Positions 38,206-49,330 of a stretch of DNA of 64,000 bases are shown here, in pieces (within the stretch, counting starts at the first letter, position 1; every line of letters starts with the position of its first letter). The translations under genes were made by a program, and so were the position numbers. Origin of the DNA: Aspidapion aeneum (Eukaryota > Arthropoda > Insecta > Coleoptera > Brentidae); contig OY755042.1 in assembly GCA_963576565.1 (NCBI GenBank), positions 7,030,372 to 7,094,371 of the forward strand, given 5' to 3'. The notes below the pieces were generated by a model, which saw only the letters and a list, made by a program, of their open reading frames with translations, did not search any database and was not told where the DNA came from.

Positions 38206-39627
38206 GTTCCTAGGGGTCGTAAGGGGCTAATATCTTAATCCTGTAATTTATTGAGACCTAGTTGTGCAGGTGCAGTAGCGTGAAAGATAAATGGGATAGT
38301 CTAAAAATATATTTTACCCCTGACACCCCCTACAATTTTTTGTTACATGTAATGGATCAATACCCGAAGTCCAATATAAATTGCCACAAAAATTGTTTTT
38401 TTTTTTAAATTTTATTTGATAAAATTTCTTGAACTTTAAAATGTATAACTTGGTATAACCTCTATGTAACCCCTAAATATGAAAATGTTTGTATTTTGTG
38501 CCGGACCGCGTATTTACGTTTCCGTGCTGATTTCACGGCAGCGCTGTTTTGAAATAGACACGGAAATGTTGCAACATATTTGGTTACAAATGCGTGTTGA
38601 TTTTAAGGCGCCGAGGCTTGAACAAGGCACGGATTTGTATTGAATTACGCAGCGCAGGGGTTTACTTATTAGTGCACATTTGAAACTTAAATTGGATTCA
38701 CGATGTTTATTAGTTTGATTTTGAGGTTATATGTTTGTTAATATGAAAATTATGAAGCAGTTTTTGTACTAATATTACTCAAGATTTTGAAATTCGTTGA
38801 AGTTTGAAGAACACTCTTCCATTAACTATACCTGCAAAGTTCAGTGTCTTACACCGGCAACTACGACGGCAGATGTTGTTCTGTTATTAATAAATTTTAA
38901 TGATTTAAATGATTTTCACTTGATTTCTAACCACATGAAAATAGAAAGTTTCAAAAACCTAACCTAACGAAAGCTAATCAATCAAATCTAACCGAACCGA
39001 ACCAAAGCAAACTGAACCAATAATTTTTTTCAAAAAAAAAACTTTCCTGAGTTCCTACCCGGGATCCTAGAGGATGTGAATCCGAACCGATCCTAACTAA
39101 ACCGAACCAAACCAAACTAAACTACAACACTATTCACACCCTCTTGGATCCCCGGAAAGAAGTCAGGAAAGTTTTTTTAAAATTGTTGGTTCAGTTTTTC
39201 GGTTCGGTTTGGTTCAATTCGGTTCGAATTCACATCCTCTAGGATCCCGAGTAGGAAGTCAGGAAAGTTTTTTTTTTTTTTTAAATTATTGGTTCAGTTT
39301 GCTTTGGTTCGGTTCGGTTAGATTTGATTGATTAGCTTTCGTTATGTTAGCGTTTTAACCTAACAGTTGAATACGCTTTTGTAATAGTTTAATGAGCGAT
39401 GTTCTCTTACAGATCCGTGCTCATTTCGAGATCAAAACTCTTAAAATCAACACGTGAACCCAAATATATTGTAACATTTCCGTGTCCATTTCAAAACCGC
39501 GCCGACGTGAAATGAGCACGGAAACGTAAATACGTTGCCGGACCCAATAAAATATCTTGAATAAGTGATTTTCCAATTTTGCGGTGTGTTCAAAATAAGA
39601 TATTGACCCTTACAGCCCCTAGGATCC
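38206..39627. mobile_element. foldback element hosting a second foldback
   Basis: Outer arms: TTCCTAGGGGTCGTAAGGGG (38206) is mirrored by CCCTTACAGCCCCTAGGATC (39608). Inner part of the arms: TGCCGGACCGCGTATTTACG with TTTCCGTGCTGATTTCACG (38499-38590) mirrored by GACGTGAAATGAGCACGG and TACGTTGCCGGACCC (39440-39545). The middle holds the GAACC/GGTTC foldback 38915-39360. No coding sequence. Confidence 0.72.
38915..39360. mobile_element. GAACC/GGTTC foldback, copy 1
   Basis: Left half has AACCTAACCTAACG, AACCGAACCGAACCAAAGC and GGATCCTAGAGGATGTGAAT; the right half mirrors these (ATTCACATCCTCTAGGATCC, GCTTTGGTTCGGTTCGGTT, TAGCTTTCGTTATGTTAG). Related copies at 48105-48650 and 49770-50280. Made largely of degenerate pentamers. 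Confidence 0.8.
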
Positions 39628-39764
39628 GGGGGCAAAGCATACAAAATTAAAAAGTGGTCAACCGCTACCGTTTGGTGCAAGTTTGCTGACTAGGGCAGAG
39701 TTTTTATTTTAAATTTAAAAAAAATTGCCCCTACCTAGGGAGCCTCGTTAACAGCTTCGATTTT

Positions 39765-39885
39765 TTTTATATTGCAAACCTGTGGGTAATTGTATGGCCT
39801 ACCAATTTGATAAGACATAGTTGTGAAGCTACAATAGTTTACAAGATATAAGGCATAATCTAAAAACACAGTTGCCTCCTTTCGC
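39765..39885. repeat. dispersed repeat, partner of 31970-32075
   Basis: Reverse-complement match to 31970-32075, including ACCTGTGGGTAATT and ATATAAGGCATAATCTAAAAA. Confidence 0.7.
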
Positions 39886-40960
39886 CCCCGAGGGGCAAAA
39901 TATGTTAAATTTTTTGCCAGTCGAAAAGTTAGTGCGTGAAGGCCGATGTGCCTGGCAAGTTTCATTACTATAGCCTAAACCGTTCAGAATTGAAAAAGTA
40001 TTTTGACACCCTAACCTTGCTTTTTGACTAAGACAATTTTGGGTCTGTTAACTGATCTGGTAAATTATTAGTATTCGATTAAAAAACGTGTTGTAAAATT
40101 TTCATCAAAACGCCCACAGGGCCAAATTTTGATGCTAGGGCCCCGGACCAGGATCCGGTTATTGAAAAGCAGTGTGCAGCACAGTTGAAATAAATTTTTC
40201 GTGATTGACATTAAACTGTCCTTGGCCTGTAAAAGTGCTATTTTTGATAGTTGTGAAATAAACTCTTATTATGCAGATAATAAAAAAAATTAGCCAGCAA
40301 TCAATATGAGAGGGTTATTAAAAAAACTGAATTTATAAAATGTTCTGTCAAAACTTTCTCCACAGAAATGCTTGGAACAAAGCAAACTATATTTTTTTGG
40401 CTGGCAGCCTCCCCTGCTTACGAACTTCAACCATGCTTCACGACGGGATACATCTTTAGGAAATATGAAAAAGTCAAATCAAATTTTGAGCGCTCAGACA
40501 CGCGACTAGAGGCCGATTTTGACCCGCCAGCCCTGTGTTTCTTGGTTGGATATCTTTAGAGCAGTGGTTCCCAAATCGGGGGGCGCCGACTAATATTGGG
40601 GGGGATAGGCGCGGGGTCCTGATGTAATTTATCTGTTTTGATAAAATATGTTTTATTGTAGTAAAAATACAGTTCTTTGTTCTTTCTTCTTCTTTGAAAT
40701 TGTTTTTAAGAAACACCTATTTTTGATTCTATGGCCAGTGTCATGTGTTCACGTGACACATCAAAAACACAAAAAAAAGCGAGATATTCGCCCCTTTCCA
40801 TCTTTGACTAGCAGAGGGACCACACGGCATCGGAGCTCCAAGCCATCGAACGCGTCTCATGTGCCGAGATTTGTTGGATAATGGGTGAGTGGAACACTTT
40901 TGTAGGGCATAAAATAGGGAAAATGAGATTATAAGGGTTCGGGATTTTTTGTGAATTTTA
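39886..40960. other. intergenic with a hAT-type terminus at 40564
   Basis: No gene recognised. At 40564 CAGTGGTTCCCAAATCGGGG followed by a G-rich stretch looks like the left end of a hAT element; no matching right end was found. Confidence 0.4.
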
Positions 40961-41171
40961 GCAATAAATTTTTTTTATTTGTCAAACACACTGTGTTTAT
41001 TGTATTACAATCTAGTCAGTAAGACTAATTAGCAATTTTGTTTTAACTTAATTTACTAGAAAAATCAGATTTAAACTTAGGGTTCACTCAACAGTTCTCC
41101 CCGCTTTGTTTAGTCTGTAACTCACAATTGTGTTGTGTTTATAGCATTATTTTGTTTTATGTGTAATTCAC

Positions 41172-41501
41172 TTAGTTTACTAGCTCAAACGGCTTCACTC
41201 TTTTTGGTCTCCGAACTAGCATAGTATTGCCTAGAAGCTGAATTGCTTCCACATTTGCATGCCGATGGAGTCTATCTTCATGGCTTTTTGCGTACTTTTT
41301 TATAGTCTCTGCTACAGTTTCGATTTTTAGATCTCGATGAAGGTCACTATTTTGAACGTACCAAGGTGCATTCACAATGTTTCTTAATACTTTATTTTGA
41401 AATCTCTGTACAACTAGAATGTTACTCTCTTTAGCACAACCCCATAATTGAATACCATATGTCCATACTGGTTTCAGTATTTGTCTATAAAGCAGTAACA
41501 T
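41172..41501 (-). pseudogene. LINE ORF2 C-terminal domain
   Basis: MLLYRQILKPVWTYGIQLWG then VVQRFQNKVLRNIVNAPWYV, the conserved post-RT region of Jockey-type LINEs. Separated from the RT piece by a small frame disruption at about 41502-41555. Confidence 0.85.
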
Positions 41502-41555
41502 TATGAATTGTTAAATTGGACTTCCTTCCAATTAGCCAGTACATTTTTCTATACC

Positions 41556-42419
41556 TTATCTCAAGTTCTTTTTTTTCTTAACATGTGCTTTCCAGCGCAA
41601 TTTGGCATCAAGTGTCATACCTAGATATTTTGCCTGATTCGAATATGGTACTGGAATGTTGTTAATTGTTATTTGTATGTGATTTATATTTTTGTTTGTA
41701 AAATCAACATGAATTGATTTGGTTTCATTTAATTTTATTCGCCACTTTGTGGTCCAACTGTGAACTTGGGTGACTGCATCCTGAAGTTTTTCTATGCATT
41801 TTTCAATAGATTTTTCTACCGTCAATAAACCAGTATCATCGGCAAATGTTGCTAAGTGACAATTTTCTGGCTTTGGGATATCACAAGTGAATAATAAGTA
41901 TAGATAAGGGCCTAGTACGCTACCCTGGGGCACGCCTGCTTGAATTTCTCTTAAATTTGAGTATGAGTCTTCCTGTTTTACTCTAAAATGTCTATCAGAT
42001 ATGTATGATTCCAAAATATCCGAATATTGTTTTGGCAGAAACCGTTTTAGTTTAAAATTAAGGCCTTCATGCCACACTTTGTCAAATGCTTGTGCTACAT
42101 CTAGAAAAACTGCAGAACAAACTTTTCCCTCTTCTAGTGCTTTTTCTATTATATTAGTAATTCTGTGTACTTGATCTATCGTGGAATGCTTGTCTCGAAA
42201 ACCAAATTGATGAGATGGAATAATTTCTTGTCTTTCTATGATGGGTTTTATTCTTTTAAGCAATAATTTTTCATAGAGCTTGGATATAATTGGCAGCAAA
42301 GGTATTGGCCTGTAAGATGACACGTCATGGAGTGGTTTTCCCGATTTTGGAATCATGATAACTTCTGCAACTTTCCACAGTTTAGGTACATACCTAAGCC
42401 AGAAGCCCAAAGGACGCAT
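41556..42419 (-). pseudogene. LINE ORF2 reverse transcriptase
   Basis: The longest open piece (287 codons) covers RT: KVAEVIMIPKSGKPLHDVSS, SYRPIPLLPIISKLYEKLLL, HQFGFRDKHSTIDQVHR, VFLDVAQAFDKVWHEGL, AGVPQGSVLGPYLYLLF and the catalytic FADD (ATFADDTGLL). Jockey-group RT. The frame breaks at about 41556, and the C-terminal piece with its KPVWTYGIQLWGCAK motif follows at 41501-41172. Translation of the whole ORF2 is impossible. Confidence 0.88.
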
Positions 42420-43065
42420 TAATTAGGTTGCATAGTTTTACGATAGCTTTTCTGGGGAGTTGTTTTATGACTACCCCGTTAATAAGATCATACCCTGAGG
42501 ATTTTTTCGAATTAATATTTTTGATTTCTGTTAATATTTCTTTTGGTGATGTAAGCTTAATATGGTCTTCGATTTGATGGGGTTCATTTAAATGAAAGTT
42601 TTTATCTGTTGCTTCGTGGGGCTGAAATGTTTTTCTAAATGAATTGCAAAAATATCTGCTTTTTCTTCATTACTCCTTGCCCACTGGTTGTTAGATTTTC
42701 GTATGGGTGGAATTTGGATAATTGGTCTTTTAAAATCTTTGGTTGCTTTCCAAAGGGAATAGTCGGTATTTTTATTATCTGTACTAGAATTTCTCGCCTA
42801 ATGCGCTGCGTTGAGTTTTGTTTTGGCCCGAGGATCACGGGTTTGCTGCCACTTTCTTCTTAGTTTCCTTTTTTTCCAATACAAGGTCTCTAATTTCCTT
42901 TGGATAGTTTTTTCCCTTAAAAATTCTCTTTGGTTTTGGACTGTTTTCCCAAGCTGCTTGTTGAATATTTGTAACAAAATATTCAACTTCTTTATCGATT
43001 TGTTCTGGCGTTTGCAATGGTACTGATGGGTTTATTTTTTCTGTCAAGCTTTGCTTAAAACTAAT

Positions 43066-43800
43066 TCAGTCAGTCAGTTTATTAACTAGTGAGATATTTG
43101 CTTCTTTCTTTATTATGTTTTTACTAAGAGTTAGAATAATAGGTGAATGATCTGAGTGTAAATCAAAACTTTCTTCTATATCTACAAAACTTATATAGAA
43201 AGATATATTTTTTACTATAAAAAAATCAATTAGATCTGGAATTTTTCCTGGATCTGTTGGATAGTATGTGGGCTTACCAGTTGATATCGGCTCACATTGA
43301 TATTCACTAATAGCTTGCAAAAGTTCTTTTCCTTTAGAATTCGTCAGTCTAGATCCCCAGTAGGTATTTTTTTGAATTAAAGTCACCTTATAAAACGGTT
43401 TCCTAATTTTCTGAGAAAATTAAGATATTGATTTTTCTTTAGTAAGTGCCTTGGTGGTATATAGACAGCACTTATGACTAGTGTATATGTTTTGGTTTTT
43501 ACACTTACTAATGTAGCTTGATTCTCTATGGTTTTATATCCCATCTACTCATAGTGTTATATATTTTCTTTAATTATTACAGCACTTCCCCCATGTGCAG
43601 TATTGCTAGGGTGAGTTGTATGATACACTTTATAACCTTTAAATTTAATGTGAGACTGGTTAGTGAAATGCGTTTCTGACACAAGACAGACGTCAATTTT
43701 TTCTATGTCTAGTATAACAAGTCTTGCTGATGTTGCAAAAGACCATTGGCATTCCAAGCTAGAATTCTAAGATTACTGGTAGCTCTGTTATTGCTACTTT
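43066..43800 (-). pseudogene. LINE ORF2 endonuclease (APE-type) fragments
   Basis: Pieces read LVILDIEKIDVCLVSETHFT, GYKVYHTTHPSNTAHGGSAV, then NTYWGSRLTNSKGKELLQAI, then TDPGKIPDLIDFFIV and DLHSDHSPIILTLS. The SETH, GSAV and SDHSP motifs are those of AP-type LINE endonucleases. Split by frameshifts near 43556 and 43390. Confidence 0.83.
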
Positions 43801-43918
43801 CTAGTTTAGTTAATCGCTCATTAAGTTTGTTCAATTTCTCCAAAATTAATTGTAGTGTTTGTTCCATAGTATTTTGACTACTGATATTAATATCAGGTAT
43901 AGTAGCTGTTGCTGCTAC

Positions 43919-44365
43919 TTAGCTGTATGTCCTTGTCACAGAGTTTTGTGTGACTGTGTTTCTTGTCTGTTGGTTTTGTCTATTTGTACTCACGTTTGGT
44001 ATGAGATTCGGTTTCTTAGGTTTATTTTTTAATTTTTGTATTTCTTTAGCAACAAGGCATCCTCTGTAGTTAGCAGGATGCTTGCCTCCACAGTGGATGC
44101 ATTTTGGCTCAGATTCTTTTGGTTTGGGGCATTCTACAGTAAGATGTTTCCCCGTGCATTTTACGCAACGTGGTTCTTTAGTGCAATATTTTTGCGTGTG
44201 TCCATAATATTGACAGCTTTTGCATTGAGGGACTAATTTTGAGGTTTTTAGTGCTTTTATTTCCACTTCAATCCCAAGGATACTGGAAATTTCAAAAATT
44301 TTGTTGATATTTTCATCGTGGCTAAATGTGAGCATAAACATGTTAAGAGGTTGTCTTGTTGTCAT
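43919..44365 (-). pseudogene. LINE ORF1 (Gag-like) with zinc knuckles
   Basis: Contains CKSCQYYGHTQKYC, CVKCTGKHLTVEC and CIHCGGKHPANYRGC, three Cys/His knuckles as in Jockey-clade ORF1 proteins, which bind the element RNA. Upstream half of ORF1 is missing; the Asn/Gln/Thr-rich C-terminus ends at a stop. Confidence 0.88.
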
Positions 44366-44399
44366 TTCAGTTTGTTGCTGGCTTCCAGTGCCTTAAAGC

Positions 44400-45115
44400 T
44401 ACAATATTTTGTGGGTTACATGAGAAGTGTAGCCTATTCGCTATAACTCTAATTGGCCTTATTTTTTTGTTTTCGTATGAGTGCTATTGATGCTTTATTT
44501 CATTAAGCATTTTAGGTCACTGATGCGATTATTTGTCATTTTCAATTATTTTTCTTAAAGCCTCATGTTTTTGTTTCTAAACAGTAGTAATTTTTTTTTT
44601 GCAAATTATTTTTTCAGGAAAAATCATAAACCATAGATATGTTCTGGCCAATTAAGAAGATAAAACGCCCTGTAGATTTAAGGAATAGCAACATTTTTTA
44701 AACTTTAGAGGAATCAAAAATTTTTTTTTTATTAAAATCAAAATTTTCAAGTGCAAAAGGTGGCTGAGTTGACATGGAAAGCCCCTTATATACTTTGTTA
44801 GCCAAAATATAACAAATGCAATAAATAAACTAGCCTCGGCGAATACTTTAAAACAACTCAACTAATTCTGTATGTGTAGTAACATTTAAATTTTTTAAAG
44901 AATTTGACACATCAGAATTCGTGTTTTTTAAAACATTTCACCAGACATTTGTTGAGCGAGTGTTTCTCTATCTAGGTTGTTTCATCCTCTTTTTTTTACA
45001 ATTTTAAAATAAAAAGATGATTTTGACAGGTCTGAACCTTAACTTAAATTGACAGATCCTTGACCGAGTTTAATTTTCTATTTTAAAAATTTTTGAAACA
45101 AAAACATTATACCGG
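44400..45115. other. intergenic, nothing recognised
   Basis: AT-rich; no gene or repeat boundary seen. Confidence 0.35.
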
Positions 45116-45122
45116 GTGTTTT

Positions 45123-45796
45123 TAGCTCACACTACTACTATAAGTAGTGTGAGCTATGGTGATCCTAATTTTTTCGAGAAAAAAAAAGTTGCTCCGATTT
45201 CAAAAAATTTTATATATCTTTACGTTTCAGATGATTTTGAAACTTTTTTGTTTTGCTGTCTGTCTGTCTGTATGTCTGTAACGACCAACCCGCATAACTC
45301 AAAAACCGCTTGTCCGATTTTAATGAAATTTGGTACCTAAGTTGGGTCTTGGGCCGTGATGGTCCCATTTAAAAATGAACAAAATCCACCAAACGCAAGC
45401 CAAATAAAAGGGTGGGGGTAGATTCCAAAAATTAGAGTTTATGTGAAAATATGGCGTGTGTGATATCAAACGAAAGGTAATTAAGTCTGGAGTAAAAAAA
45501 ATGAATTTTAGTTTATTTTTAAAAAAAGGGTGGGGGTAGATGTCAAAAATTAGAGTTTAAGTGAAAATATGGCGTGTGTGATATCAAACGAAAGGTAATT
45601 GAGTCTGAAGTTAAACAAAATACATTTTAGTTTTTTTAAAAGGGTGGGGGGTAGATTAAAAAAAATTGAGTTTAAGTCAAAACATGGCTTGTGTGGTATC
45701 AAACGAAAGGTAATTGAGTCTGGAGTTGAATAAAATATATTTCAGTTTTTGATTATATTAGCTCACACTATAACTATAGTACCTAGTGTGAGCTTA
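45123..45796. repeat. element bounded by two palindromes with a ~115-bp tandem repeat
   Basis: Both ends carry a hairpin: TAGCTCACACTACT...AGTAGTGTGAGCTA (45123-45156) and TTAGCTCACACTA...TAGTGTGAGCTTA (45768-45796). Between them are three tandem units of about 117 and 113 bp starting GGGTGGGGGTAGAT, each with GTGATATCAAACGAAAGGTA. The left part has (GTCT)n and AAAACCGCTTGTCCGATTTT, a common arthropod repeat motif. No coding sequence. Confidence 0.75.
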
Positions 45797-45799
45797 GGT

Positions 45800-46680
45800 G
45801 CCCATAGATTGGCAGAGTATTTAAAAGGCAACGGTGAGGTTTTTCGGGTTTTTTTAGAATGTCGAACACGTCGGTTTTGTTTGGGGGGGGGGGACACGTT
45901 TTGGCTGTCTTGAAATTTTTGTGGCACGCAACCCTTTCGAGGAGTAAACTTTAACCCCATATTTGGAATAAGGAAAGGGCGTCTAGTGAGACCTTGTTAT
46001 AAAAGTACAAATGTGTAAAAATTGCGAAAATCGTCCAAAGTTATGGAGGGATAAAAAATTATTTTTTCTTGAGAAAACTTGTAACCGAAGAAGTTTTTTT
46101 GCAGTGACTATTATTTCTTATTTCTCATTTTATTCTTTTTAAATTTTTTATTTTATTTTTATTGCTCCATGTTAAATTTCAAAATTTAAATACATGGATT
46201 TTCGACATTTTTACACAGTTGTAAAGAACGTTAAAACACCTTCAAAACAAGGATAGTCTTTGCAATACCATAAGTCTCTATGCTATCCTTTTTTATTTTT
46301 TTGCTATAAAGGAGACAGAAAACAGCATCGAAAATCATGATTGGCTCCAGATTGTAGTTGACAGTTGCAAGCTTGTCTGTCTATCAAAATTAAAATTGTA
46401 GCAGATATTTAAAAGTTTCAACATATTCTCAGAAAAATGGTCAAAAAAATTTGCGACAAAGATAAAATGTTCATAAAAAAAGCCCACCCTTTATTCGATC
46501 TTTAACTGCAGAGCGGAATTTCAACAAAAACAGTAATTATGACCATCAATGCCTTTAGAAAACTACTTAAAATAACTATAATAATACTTAATATATAAAA
46601 ATTACCTGAGATTGAATTATTTAAAGTTAATCATTGAAAAAGTTTGTAAAACCATTGTCGAAATTAAAAAGTTTGTAAAC
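45800..46680. other. intergenic, nothing recognised
   Basis: AT-rich DNA with a GGGGGGGGGG run near 45883. No protein similarity. Confidence 0.35.
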
Positions 46681-46688
46681 CATACGTA

Positions 46689-46805
46689 ATGCATTGTGAT
46701 CATTTTGGTTCTGGAAAAGACTGGGAAAATGAACCTATTGATGCTTCTGATGTCGCTCCTCTCGTCATAACTGACGATGGCAGTTTACGAGATAAAATTT
46801 TTTGA
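46689..46805 (+). other. 38-codon coding-looking ORF, unknown
   Basis: ATG to TGA reading MHCDHFGSGKDWENEPIDAS and then a stretch ending GSLRDKIF. Its composition (Asp/Glu/Gly, few AT-rich codons) contrasts with the flanking AT-rich DNA and looks like the tail of a real protein. No family recognised and no upstream exon found. It may be a retropseudogene end or a terminal exon. Confidence 0.3.
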
Positions 46806-48104
46806 AAGATGAGAAAGATTTTTGCGTAGTTTGTTTTTCTTAGTTTTTTTAGTTAAATTTTAGATTTTTCGTTTTTTGGTTGGTTCAAATTATTTGATTT
46901 CATTAAAAGAGGTTTACAAAACCATAGAAATCTGCTTTTCAGCCGCTTAATAAAAAAATATTAGTGATTCGACTTAAACCGCAGAGGAACTTAGTAATTG
47001 TTACAACATGGCATTGTCTTTTAGAATACCTATAACAAAGACTAATAGGTATTCCTTTTAAGGCATCAAAGCAGCTGCCATGCGTGAATCGCGGTATTGT
47101 ATTTTGCACCTTGTAACGTAAATATTTTTGCAACTAGTGGTGATAAATAAATCATCGTGTTTTGAACCCGGTTTGTTTTATTTTTTCCTAGACACTAGAT
47201 CTCAACGGTGTGTGAGACTACGGGGATAAACAGTAATAGCCTCAATATTACTCTTTGTAGTTTATATATTGTCACCTGAAAGTTTTTTTTAAATTCACTC
47301 AGAGAGAGTGTGTAAGCTTTTGTCCTCAATACTGTTTTTGTTGAAATTCCCAAAGCCTTTGCAGTTAACTCTTAAAAGATCTATGTGTCGACCATCAAAA
47401 TGTGAGCTTTTTATGAACATCTTTTTTATTAAAATATATATAATAAAATATTGTTTTATATTACTCTAAACAAAAAATATAAATACTTATATACTTATCA
47501 TAACAAAGAAATAACTAATACCTACATTAATATAAGGGCCTGCTGAATTCATTAGTAGAACTATAAATAATATTAATTTAATTTTTATTAAGTCTTTATA
47601 CTATAGGTGTTAATATTAAAAACTTTAATTTACAAAAAATTAAATATTGCTAAATAGGGGTTTTGAATCATAATTTGAACCATAGTAAATTACGAAGCTT
47701 AGTAAATCATCATTCATTTATCGTTTGTTCATGGTTTGTAGCTCTATGTACGGTCGCATTGAAAATCTTCCAATGTAGAAACTTTGTCGGCAGGGCACCC
47801 CAATTGATTGCATGATCAATGCATGCCAGTAAAGCACAAACGCTGTACAGACATTTTTCACTACATTTTAGGACAGAAAATTTTCTTAAAAATCTATTTC
47901 AAAAAGCAATTATATTAAAATTCTAATAAAAAATAAGCGTTAATCTTTCAAAGTCAGAAATTTCAAAAGAATTGACATTTTAAACACCAATCGTTCAACA
48001 AGACGCTAGCCCTACCTAGTCCACTTTCGATCCCTAACTTCGCATGCGCAGATCTACCAATATTATTTACCTCATGTATTAGAATAGATAAACAGGATGA
48101 TTTT
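46806..48104. other. intergenic, nothing recognised
   Basis: AT-rich, no coding similarity. Confidence 0.35.
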
Positions 48105-48650
48105 CACTTGAATGATTCTAACCACATGAAAATAGAAAGTTTCAAAAACTTAACCTAACGAAACCTAATCCAATCTAACCGAACCGAACCAAAGCAAACT
48201 AAACCAATAATTTTTTTCAAAAAAAAAACTTTCCTACCCGGGATCCTAGAGGATGTGAATCCGAACCGAAGCTATCCAAACCTGACCATACCCAACTAAA
48301 CCTAATTAGCGGTGTTGTAGTTTAGTTTGGTTAGGTTAGGTTTGGTTCAGTTTAGTTAGGTTCGGTTCGGTATGGTTCGGTTCGGATTCACATCCTCTAG
48401 GACAGTGGCGTATATAGAAAACAGTTTCGGGGGGGGGGGGGCGAGACAGTTTCGGGGGGGGGGCGAGACCTCATGGGGCCGTATTTTATGCTATTTTATG
48501 TTTGTAAGCATGAAATATGTGGAAAATATCTAAAAAAATCTTACCTTCGGGGGGGGGGGCCCGGGCCCCCCCTTATATACGCCACTGCTCTAGGATCCCG
48601 GGTAAGAAGTCAGGAAAGTTTTTTTTTGAAAAAAATTATTGAAAATGGAC
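48105..48650. mobile_element. GAACC/GGTTC foldback, copy 2, interrupted by a hAT MITE
   Basis: Same order as 38915-39360 (ACCACATGAAAATAGAAAG, ACCGAACCGAACCAAAGC, GATCCTAGAGGATGTGAATC, centre near 48305, then the mirror). The right arm is split at CTCTAGGA by the MITE 48403-48587 and lacks its outer end. Confidence 0.8.
48403..48587. mobile_element. hAT MITE (poly-G family, copy 4) with exact 8-bp duplication
   Basis: Ends CAGTGGCGTATATA and TATATACGCCACTG, flanked by CTCTAGGA on both sides (48395-48402, 48588-48595). Interior has the family word GAAATATGTGGAAAATAT between poly-G runs. Confidence 0.93.
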
Positions 48651-49330
48651 TTGGTAGGGCTAGCATCTTGTCAATCGTTCACTCTTATTATAGAGGGTGA
48701 TGACCGATCATGTTAACATTAAGGTAACTGATAATTAGTTTCGCAGCACCTATTATCAGTTTCCTTAGGTAACCTGTGGTTTTAAACAGAATTAAGAATA
48801 CACGTGCATTTTGTTACCAGAGTTACGGGGTGATTAAACAAAAGGACTAGCCTTATTGCAAATACTATATCACTTTGCCTATTCAAAATATAGAGGTAAA
48901 GCTTACCACTTAGGGTGACCATTCGCCCTGTATTAGGCGGGACCGTTCTGTATTTGTAAGTTCTGTCCTATATTAGAAAATGTCCTGTAAAATGTCCTGT
49001 TTGACATGTCCTGCGCTGTCCTGTATTACGATTAATATTTAGAAAAATCTGTAGATATTTTTGTGACTTTTGATATACAGTTTGTGCTTATCAAGAGGCA
49101 TTTTTTTGATGTGAAACATGTTTTTATTTTATTTTGGCCAGTGTCGTTCGTGTAGGAATTGATTTCAAAAGTCAGGAGGCGACATTTGCTCAGTAAAGAA
49201 TAAGAATATTAAAACTAATTTTAATAAAAAAAAACATTGGTTATCATTATTTATTATTAAAAAATACAGAGGGGTATAAAACGATGTTATACATGAAAAA
49301 ATGCCCCTTGATGAATAGAAAGTGTATACG
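48651..49330. other. intergenic, nothing recognised
   Basis: A GTCCTGTA-rich stretch (48940-49025) with TAGGGTGACCATTCGCCCTG at its start is probably a further degraded transposon end. Confidence 0.35.

Larger units (their letters stand above)
40970..44390 (-). mobile_element. Jockey-type LINE, 5'-truncated, inactive
   Basis: Minus-strand order from 44390: ORF1 zinc-knuckle region (43919-44365), endonuclease pieces (about 43757-43066), a linker, RT (42419-41556), a C-terminal domain (41501-41172), a 3' UTR and an A-rich tail (poly-T on the plus strand at about 40963-40972). Frameshifts and stops separate the domains. It starts within ORF1, so the copy is 5'-truncated. Confidence 0.87.

Noticed and set aside
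40368..40559. 63-codon ORF beginning MLGTKQTIFFW
   Set aside because: No recognisable domain and no supporting context.
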